Shown here: positions 1-64,000 of the stretch, piece by piece
How the letters are laid out: each line of letters opens with the position of its first letter
How positions within the stretch are numbered: the first letter of the stretch is position 1
Source: Eledone cirrhosa
Lineage: Eukaryota; Mollusca; Cephalopoda; Octopoda; Eledonidae
DNA: 64,000 bases
Assembly (NCBI GenBank): GCA_964016885.1
Contig: OZ024744.1
Span: forward strand, 64,094,962-64,158,961
Reading direction: 5' to 3'
Position numbers and translations under genes: made by a program
Notes under the pieces: model-generated
The model's database searches: none
Told to the model about the DNA's origin: nothing
What the model saw: the letters and a program-made list of their open reading frames with translations, nothing else

Positions 1-235
1 AACACAAAACGTCCTGGTTGACAAACGGTGTCTCGAGTGACAAACATGCAAGCCAGCAACAATGGTTGGCGACAAGCTAGGAGTATTGGCAGAAGAGTGT
101 CACTTGCTGTGTAGTTAGTTACTTTCACACAGTCTCTCTCTCACAGTATTTCTCTTTAAACATTTTGTATGGAGAAAATAGTTTCAGTTTACGAACGGCC
201 TTCAGGAACGAATAAGTTCATGAACCGAAGTTCCA

Positions 236-238
<3 letters not shown>

Positions 239-294
<56 letters not shown>

Positions 295-345
295 TACATA
301 CATACATACATATATATATACATTTTATATATATATATATATACT
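239..345. repeat. TA / TACA microsatellite
   Basis: (TA)n then (CA)n, (CATA)n and (TA)n again. Confidence 0.95.
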
Positions 346-717
346 GTTACACAGTAGGACCTTTTAAATTACAGGTACAGTTCATCCAACGGGCTTCCAA
401 ACAGTTTCTGTCTACCCTGGTTAACCCATACAACCCGAGTCAACCTAAGGCAGGATGCCACACAGTGGGGGTCAGACCCAGGACCTATTCATTGTAAAGC
501 TAACCTCTTAGCCATTTGGCCACACATACACAGGCATATGTACATGCACACACACACACACACACAGTCATCTGCATGTACATACAGACATACACAAACT
601 AATTAGTACATAGTAACATGAAACAATAAGCAGCAGTGTTTCGTGTGAACTTTACATAATAATTCAAACAAAGAAGTCTGTTACTTCATACCACTGTTTA
701 TTATATATCTGTATGTG

Positions 718-898
718 GATTGGCAGTATCGGTAGAGGGTCGGACGCTATGCTTTGACGCATAGTTACGTCCCTTTACGGACTGAGTTCAAATCCCGCTG
801 AGGTTAACTTTGCCTTTCATCCTTACAGGGTCGATAAAATAAAGTACCAGTAATATACTGAGTATTTGTTGGCCTTGTGCCAAAAGTAGAAACAATTA
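718..898 (+). mobile_element. tRNA-derived SINE (OR-like family)
   Basis: Head TGGCAGTATCGGTAGAGGGT (A box), GAGTTCAAATCCCGC (B box), body 'ggttaactttgcctttcatc' and 'gtcgataaaataaagtacca', tail 'ggccttgtgccaaaagtaga'. It resembles the tRNA-derived SINE families known from octopus. About 180 bp, nearly complete. Confidence 0.85.
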
Positions 899-930
899 TA
901 TATCTGTATGTACACACACACACACACACA

Positions 931-1056
931 ATATGAAAGAATCAAGACCCCAACGGCTGAGCTCTTGCCGTTTCAACAGCTGGTTCCAAATTGAGTTTGG
1001 AACTAGCTGCTGAAATAGCAAGTGCTCAACCGTTGGGGGCTCTGATTCTTTCATAT
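931..1056. repeat. 126-bp hairpin (palindrome family P)
   Basis: Arms 931-990 and 997-1056 with few mismatches ('gaaagaatcaagaccccaac' / 'gggggctctgattctttcat'). Followed by 'tattgagtactcaggtgagt', also found in the other family P copies. Confidence 0.8.
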
Positions 1057-1696
1057 TATCACACTCTACTACTCCAAGTATTGAGTACTCAGGTGAGTAA
1101 TGGTCTAACAGGTTTTTACTGCATCCATTTTGATATATATATATATAATGGAAAAATTTGAACAGGAACAAAACAGAGAGGCAGTACAACGAATGTTTAT
1201 TAATTTCACGCTCTGGAGAGTGGAGTGGTGGTGGGGAACTATATATATATACACACGTGTGCCTACATACACATATATATCACAGTATATGTTAAGGGAA
1301 GAGTGAGGTATAATCAGCATTATATCAAACAACTATTTCACCAAAATAACAAATCATCATGCATAAAGAAGGGATGGCTGATGGAAGAGGGGAGGAAGGA
1401 GGAACAATAAAACAACAAACATACAACACAACATAACAAAATACATCTATTTTATTTGTGTCAATGTCTACAAACAATACAAATAACAGGTGATAATTTT
1501 ATAAATATCTTTACCCTTTCTATTCAGTTTGGATTGCTTGTCACAGACCAGTAAAATTACATTGATAACTTCCACCCACCTACCACCTATATCTCAGCCT
1601 TTCAAGTACTGAAACCATTCACTTTTTATTTCAAATTTCTAACATACATTTGAAATTTCAATCCACATTGTAAACAATCAACGTTTTTTTTTTAAT

Positions 1697-1765
1697 ATTT
1701 GGGGAGGGTCATGTTGTTCTAATATGGCAATATTAAAACAACATGACCTCTCCAAATATAACAAT
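1697..1765. repeat. Short hairpin sharing its ends with the 26.6-kb fold-back
   Basis: 'atatttggggagggtcatgt' at 1697 and its complement 'acatgacctctccaaatata' at about 1742-1762. The word GGGAGGGTCATGTTG also forms the outer arm of 26648-27096. Confidence 0.7.
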
Positions 1766-3115
1766 ATGTTTCAACACATGATTTCATATAAAAAATCTTG
1801 CAAAACAAACACATCACCGGTTTTTTTAAATGCTTTTTGTTGTATTTTTAATATTGCTTGTTTAAACATGGCATCAGATAAATGAATTAAATTAGTCATA
1901 ATCTTGTGATAAATATGAATGTGAAGAAAGAATTAATATACTCATATTAGACAAATATATTCATTTTTCTTTACAATGATTGATCAAATATCATTAGTCA
2001 TGAGAACAGTATTTTTTTTCTTAGAATTAATTTGAAAACTATAAAACAGCACTATGATTGTAGTATATTAACTATTAAGGTCTTTAGTTTACTGCAAATT
2101 TTTACCACAAATTTGTCCACTAAAAAAGATACTATAAATATTTGAATCAATCATTATAGGATGTTAAGAGTTAATTATTTATCATCCTTTGTGTGTGGTC
2201 CAACATTGTGAGATCTGACCTATATATATATATATTTTAAGCACCGAAACATCTATGATCTACAGTTAACAGCTGATGAAGGATTTCTTCTCTTGTTTCG
2301 TCCATATTACCATCTTAAACTTTGTTTAAAGCACGTTTCATACATATATATACATCAATTGATTTTTTTTTCTTCAAACTATTATTCCGTTATGTGGGCT
2401 CATTGCCTGGTGGGGGTGAGTGGGAGGACACTCAGTGACACTTCCCCTTACTTTTCAACAGTGCACCCTCAGATTTAGAAAAAAAAAAAAAGATTTACAG
2501 TGATATGCTTTTACCAAAACTCCACCTTAGAATTATTGTGAATCAGAATGTCTAACCAGAATGTTCTGGAACCCCAAAGCCTAGCGACAAGCGTGTTATA
2601 AGAGTCATGAAATATATTTTTTCTTGCAGTCATTTTGAAAATGTTTAAGTAAAAAAGGAAAAGCAGGTGTAAAGGATTGCAAAAATAAATAAATAAATAA
2701 ATAAATAAATGGGTAAAAATAAAATAAATGATTAATTCAACACAAAATATCAACTGCAGACATTAGTCATCTCCTGCACAGAAAACAATACGTTACAAAA
2801 ATGGTATTATAAAACTGAAATGGTTTAACATTGAAAATTGATTTACAATTCTAATAAGGCATAATAAATAACAATGCTATATTTAAGATATTCAGTTTAA
2901 AAATTGACAAATTTTTTTGTTCTTCCAGTGGTAGATAATCTGAATAGACATATACAATTAGAATATTAAAAGAACCGATAACATATTATTTATTGTCATT
3001 CAAGAAAAGCATTAAAAATAAACACTAAAATTAAAACATTTTCAAATAACATATATAAGAAGGTTTTGAAAGAATTTTATATTAAAACTAGAATTTATCT
3101 TGAACATAAATTATT

Positions 3116-3320
3116 CTTCGTTCAAATAAATAAATTTAATTGCAGATCCACAGTTGACGAGTTTAAACTGTATCTGCTCTCTTGTCACCACAGTACAGAT
3201 TGTTTCACTTGATACACTGCCTTGAATGACTTCACTAGAAGGAGCCTTGATGCAGCTGTTTTCCTGTTGGAATTGGAGCCTGTTAGCATTGACCTCAGTG
3301 ATGGTAGGTGCTCAGAGAAA
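3116..3320 (-). other. Unassigned minus-strand open frame, possible exon or repeat remnant
   Basis: From 3320 to a stop at 3116 the minus strand reads ITEVNANRLQFQQENSCIKA, then PSSEVIQGSVSSETICTVVT and REQIQFKLVNCGSAIKFIYL. It has no start Met and is not ILK. Composition is higher in GC than its surroundings. I recognise no family. A plus-strand frame at 3308-3700 is also open, so the signal is not decisive. Confidence 0.25.
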
Positions 3321-4696
3321 TAACCCTTTCCCCATTTGAGGGAGGTAGGTTGCTTATTTACAATGCCACATATTGCATCATGTTCTACAGTTCCAATTTC
3401 ATTACCTCATCTACAAGTCTGGGCACTGCTGCCAATAATGCAGAAGAGTGGAAGATAAAAAAAAGAGATTTGACCAATTATTCCTTTTTGTGCTGGTTAC
3501 CATTGAGACTTCCAGTGTCCTCAGTCACCAGATTGCTTTTTCTTCTGAAAGATTATGAGAAATGTATCTCACTGCGAGGTGGAAGGACTGATGCAGTGGA
3601 TGTTCCTGGCTGTTCTCCATCTTGTCCATTGGATGCACTTGAGACATACTACCCAACCAAGGGTGTAGAGTTTCCCCACTTCCTTTTTTTTAAATTCTAA
3701 TTTACACCCCCTTTTCCTTTTTATACCCCCACCCCACCTGTTTCTTATTTATTATCTGTCCCAATAAATAAAAATCAAGCTACAATTTCAAAATTATTTT
3801 AATTTACTAATGCTAGATAAAATTGAAATAGTTCTATACTTGAAATGGATGAAAATCTAAAATAGTACTAAGTTATAAAGTCTATAATGTTCAGATCTTA
3901 ACAGTTTCGTAACCATTTCGTTATAAGTTAAATTTTTCTGTTTTTAGGAGTTGTTTATGTTTATATAAACCTAATTATGTTGAATATTTTATGGAGGTGA
4001 AGAATAGTTTGGATGGGTTTATAATTAATCATTCAACGACTGAATGTATTTTGTAGAATCAACTTCACTAGACAGAGTTCTGCGAGTTATTTTTCAGTTA
4101 AGTTGAAACACTAAATAGAATTAATTGCTCAAGGACATTAACCTATACTTGCAACAGTATAGAAGATCATAATACACTCACACACACACATATATATACA
4201 TATGTAGATTTATCAAAACACTCAAACATTTTAACCCCTCACTTAACATCAATTAAGTAAATAACAAAATAGCATATAAATAACATTATATATATATATA
4301 CACACACTTATATATACTTTTATATATATATTTATATATATATTCTTTTATATTTTTTACCGGTTTTAATCATTAGACTATGGCCATGCTGGGGTACCAC
4401 CTTGATTTTAGTCGATCATGTCAACCCCAGTACTTATTTTTTCTAAGTCTGCTTCTTATTTAATGGTCTCTTTTGTTGAACTGTTAAGTTATAGGACATA
4501 AACACAGACACAAACATAAACATGGACACACACACACACACACATACGATAGGCTTCTGCAGTTTCTGCTGACCAAATTTCACTCACAAGGCATTGGTCA
4601 ACATAAGGCTATAGTAGAAAGCACTTTAACCAAGATATCACACAGTGGGACTGAACATGTGGTTATAAAGTGAACTTCTTAATCACTCAGCCATGC

Positions 4697-4698
<2 letters not shown>

Positions 4699-4743
<45 letters not shown>

Positions 4744-4790
4744 CATACACGCACACATACACACAATCACACACACACATTCATGCACAC
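4699..4790. repeat. (AC)n microsatellite
   Basis: About 20 uninterrupted AC units, then an imperfect AC-rich tail. Confidence 0.95.
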
Positions 4791-5171
4791 AAACTAGCTG
4801 TAAGAATAGATAGAAAAAGAACATTTAAAAAAAAAATTAATATTACTAATAATATTGTTGATAATTATATTTCTGATAATAATTAAAATAAAATTGATAA
4901 AGAGAAAAAAGGAAAATAAAATGATGACAACTGTGATTCGCATATCACAACCCGCAGTGTCTCTCTAAGATTCTAAGGCATCAGCAAGACAGCCATAAGA
5001 ATTAAAATACTAAAGGAATTGGTAGTGCTGGTGGTGGGAGAATTAAGAAAAAAAACAACAAAAAAACAAAACAAACAACTATAAGTAAATACATAAAATA
5101 AAATAAAGCACTACTGACTGCAATAATCTAATAATAATAATAATAATAATAAAAATAACAACAGTAATAAA

Positions 5172-5388
5172 AATAATGGTTTCTGATTTAGGCACAAGGC
5201 CAAATATTTGAATGGGGACAGGAAAGTCGATTAAATCGACTCCAGTACATTGCTGGTACTTTATTTTATTCACCCCGTAAGGATGAAATACAAAGCTAAC
5301 CTCGGCGGGATTTGAACTCAGAATGTAAAGGATCGTAACTCTATGCCACAAAGCATGTTGTCCGACGCTCTACCGGTTCTGCCAATCC
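5172..5388 (-). mobile_element. tRNA-derived SINE (OR-like)
   Basis: Minus-strand copy with a longer 3' body (extra 'ggggacaggaaagtcgatta' segment). B box complement 'gcgggatttgaactc' at about 5305-5320. Nearly full length. Confidence 0.85.
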
Positions 5389-5751
5389 AATAATAATAAT
5401 AATAATGACAGTGATGAGGATAATGATGATGGTGGTGGCCGTGGTGCTGATGATAGTGATGATGGTGATAGAGATGATGACAATAATAATAATTAATAAC
5501 AATATATAATAAATAATTAATAATAATGATAATAATAGTAATACTAATAATAATAACTATATCAGTACTAAATAAGGTGTTAGTATATATATATATGTGT
5601 AAGTAAAAAATATATAAATAAATAAAAAGAGTTAGTAATATGGCATAGTGGTGGCTGCAAAATGGTCAACTAAACTGCATGAACCATAGTAATAATAGTA
5701 GTAGTAGTAGTCATAACACACAGGCACAAAAACAAATGTATGTTGTTTTAC

Positions 5752-61818
<56,067 letters not shown>

Positions 61819-62305
61819 GGTGATGCGAAGTTCTTTAGGCAGCCGTCAGACAGAGTTGTGCATTAACTTGCAAGAACGGTAACTCATATAAACAATTTCA
61901 CCGAAACTGCAAAAGCAGTTCCATGCCCTTAGTGTCTGGTCAGCATATTATATTTCATGCGCCTCAAATTTAAACCGCGTATTTAAATTAGCATCAATGT
62001 GCTTAGAAAATATTATAATTGCATTGGCATCTTGTCTTTCTATTATAATTTCATTTACGTCTACAAGGAATATACTTTGACACCAGTCGAATAAGACTTT
62101 ATTTTTATGGATACACAAAAGGATGGGCACATTTGTTTTAGAGTGGATCTTTGTGATAACAGTTTGACATAACTTTTAGAATTAGCAGTTGGACATATTT
62201 TTGAATTAACAAACAGTTGTGTGGCTCTTTAATTGGCGGTAAAAAATAAAGGAGGAATCCGTAACCATTTATGTATTTCTTTATTCATCTATTTATTAAT
62301 GTATG

Positions 62306-62340
<35 letters not shown>

Positions 62341-62390
62341 GTTCATATCTGTGTTTATCTCTCTTTTATATTCAATTATATATATTTATA

Positions 62391-62660
62391 TATAAAGGAA
62401 GTGTGGTAAGGAACCAGGTGGACCATAACGCACCAGAGTACTCAATACTTAGGGTAGTAGAGTGGGTAATATATATATATATATTACCCACTCTACTACC
62501 TTAAGTATTGAGTACTCTGGTGCGTTATAGAGTACTCAATACTTAGGGTAGTAGAGTGGGTAATATATATATATTACCTACTCTACTACCCTAAGTATTG
62601 AGTACTCTGGTGCGTTATGGTCCACCTGGTTCCTTACCACACTTCCTTTATATATATATA
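62391..62660. repeat. Nested palindrome (family P), 270 bp
   Basis: The outer arms 'aaggaagtgtggtaaggaac' / 'gttccttaccacacttcctt' enclose two inner palindromes. Each inner one is 'agtactcaatacttagggta' then its complement around a (TA)n centre. Four copies of 'gagtactcaata' or its complement occur. Confidence 0.88.
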
Positions 62661-62779
62661 AGTGAATAAAAAGATATGAACATACATGTGTTCAAATCGC
62701 AAGGGACCAAGTTCGGTAGGGTGAAAAAAATACTAACTAAAATTTGTTTGCATAATTGCAAATGAATAGAATGTTAATC

Positions 62780-62883
62780 CTGCCGAGGTAGACTTTGCCT
62801 TTCATCCTTACGTGGTCGATAAAATAAAGTACCAGTAATGAACTGGGTAATTTGCTGGCCTTGTGCTTAAAGTAGAGACAATT
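62780..62883 (+). mobile_element. OR-like SINE, 5'-truncated
   Basis: It starts at the B-box-distal body ('cctgccgaggtagactttgc') and ends 'agtagagacaatt'. It is followed directly by the target sequence of the next SINE. Confidence 0.8.
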
Positions 62884-62899
62884 ATTAATATTCGAAAAA

Positions 62900-63089
62900 G
62901 GGCGGTGTATTGGCAGTATCGGTAGAGGGTCAGACGCCATGCTTTGCAGCAAAGAGTTACGGCCCTTTATGGTCTGAGTTCAAATCCCGCCGAGGTTAAC
63001 TTTGCCTTTCATCCCTACGGGGTCGATAAAATAAAGTACCAGTAATACACTGTGTAATTGCTGGCCTTGTGCCAAAAGCAGAGACAATT
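62900..63089 (+). mobile_element. OR-like SINE with 16-bp target duplication
   Basis: Complete copy from 'gggcggtgtattggcagtat' through 'gagttcaaatcccgccgagg' to 'gagacaatt'. The 16-bp repeat ATTAATATTCGAAAAA lies directly before (62884-62899) and after (63090-63105). Confidence 0.88.
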
Positions 63090-63565
63090 ATTAATATTCG
63101 AAAAACTCAGATTACATTTATTGTATTCAGCTATGTAGAGCAAAAGTTTTTTCTTTTTTTTCATTTGAATGTGGCAAAGCCTGCCATTTATCGCTCGTAT
63201 ACAGGAAACTGACTGGCCAGTCTGCTGATATGCAAATCTGGCTGATCAGTGGATCTGCTAATATGCAGATCTGACTGATCAGCCAGTATGCTAATATGCA
63301 AATCAGGCCGATCAGTCACTGTATATTTTAGAAAATAGCATATATTTTCACTAGCTCTGACAGTTGGCAGGTGAACTGATGAGGGGTGATACCCAGAAAC
63401 ATTAGTGTCTGCAGTTCTGTTTACATGCCAACACAAGAGCAAAAATGAAGGGTTCATTCTACTAACATGGTTTTAAAAATGATGCTTGTTTGCATAATTG
63501 CAAACGAATCGAATGTTATTAATAATATTCGAAAAAGTCAGATTACATTTATATATATACACAGA

Positions 63566-64000
63566 GAAGAAATTCCAAACATGGAAGCATGGCCTAGAAT
63601 CAAAAGGCCTTAAAATTAACCTGTCTAAGACTAAAGTTCTAGTTTGTAGGAAGGAAAATAAGGCGCCGGTCCCATCCGGGAAATGGCCATGCTCTGTGTG
63701 TAGGAAAGGAGTATGTAGAAACTCCATTTTATGTCCCAAGTGCAAAGCATGGGTGCATAAAAGATGTAGTGGGATCACAGGTAAGCTAACTAAGAACATA
63801 GATTTTATATGTGGCCGATGCTCTGGTGCAATAAGTAGCAACAAGTGCCCACAGAATACTAGCTCATTCCATTGCACTGATGGTTCTATAGAAATAGTGG
63901 ACAGCTTCCGTTACCTGGGTGACAAAATCAGCAGTGGGGAGGGTGCTCTGAAAGTACTGTAGCTAGAGTCAGAACTGGATGGAAAAAGTTCAGAGAGCTT
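63566..64000 (+). pseudogene. LINE A fragment, frameshifted, runs off window
   Basis: The fragment begins at KKFQTWKHGLESKGLKINLS, downstream of the YADD box, and keeps the same zinc block (CSVCRKGVCRNSILCPKC, WVHKRCSGI, CGRC) followed by VDSFRYLGDKISSG. A one-base loss near 63940 shifts the frame; after it the other frame reads ESTVARVRTGWKKFREL, as in the copy at 22788-24218. The right end is beyond 64000. The insertion follows a short TA/CA tract. Confidence 0.88.

Larger units (their letters stand above)
1..5751. other. Partial intron 10 of ILK, repeat-rich, no further ILK exon recognised
   Basis: No match to the ILK C-terminal signatures (PAW-xPE, DMWSF, MNEDP-KRP) was seen on the minus strand. 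The stretch holds TA/TACA and CA microsatellites (239-345, 541-567, 4699-4790), SINEs, two hairpins, AT-rich unassigned DNA (1440-2900, 3720-4380) and an unassigned open frame near 3116-3320. Confidence 0.6.
61819..64000. other. ILK 5' flank
   Basis: The region contains the undelimited ILK 5' untranslated region and promoter. I see no clear TATA box close to the ATG. Farther out lie a CT/TA repeat (62308-62335), a nested palindrome (62391-62660), two SINEs, a stretch with tandem 'gctgatcagt' words (63205-63320) and a LINE fragment. No neighbouring gene was seen. Confidence 0.7.

Noticed and set aside
718..898. A functional tRNA gene
   Set aside because: A and B boxes are present but no cloverleaf; the same sequence recurs many times as a SINE.
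2225..2345. Hammerhead-like core (GAAA ... CTGATGA)
   Set aside because: The bases flanking the motifs do not pair into stem II, so the core does not close.
63473..63877. 134-codon minus-strand open frame
   Set aside because: It is antisense to the LINE A fragment with the conserved zinc block.

Overview
This window is animal nuclear DNA, most likely from a cephalopod and probably an octopus. One intron-rich gene is spread over more than 56 kb, and everything between its short exons is AT-rich sequence packed with tRNA-derived SINEs, decayed non-LTR retrotransposons, Penelope-like elements, TTAA-ended MITEs, fold-back elements and long AT, AC, AG and ATG microsatellites. The octopus assignment rests on the style of the SINEs and LINE tails. 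It was not checked by a search.

The only host gene I can support lies on the minus strand and encodes integrin-linked kinase (ILK). Ten exons can be joined without a frame break, from the ATG at 61818 to the end of exon 10 at 5752. Every inner boundary has GT/AG, and the exons sum to 1041 nt (347 codons). They cover the N-terminus, the ankyrin repeats, the linker and most of the pseudokinase domain. The last roughly 100 residues of a normal ~450-residue ILK are not visible between 1 and 5751, so they probably lie beyond the left edge. Intron 1 is about 35.6 kb; the other introns range from 0.7 to 5.9 kb.

Layout from left to right: 1-5751, partial intron 10, with SINEs, hairpins and an unassigned open frame near 3.1-3.3 kb; 5752-18345, exons 10 to 4; 18346-24287, intron 3, with a LINE-derived tandem array and a 1.4-kb LINE inserted in an older repeat; 24288-26092, exons 3 and 2; 26093-61729, giant intron 1, with a fold-back element, a Penelope-like element between inverted ~550-bp terminal repeats, further solo terminal repeats, many LINE 3' ends, the MITE families and a 1.25-kb element with ~171-bp inverted repeats; 61730-61818, exon 1; 61819-64000, the 5' flank, with a nested palindrome, two SINEs with a clear target duplication and another LINE copy running off the window.

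The most interesting material is the repeat biology: a SINE that carries the 3' tail of the resident LINE, nested insertions with readable target duplications (TTAA for the MITEs, 13 bp and 16 bp for retroposons), a filled/empty-site pair for the LINE, and several palindromic families. No tRNA, rRNA, CRISPR array or prokaryotic-style gene was seen.
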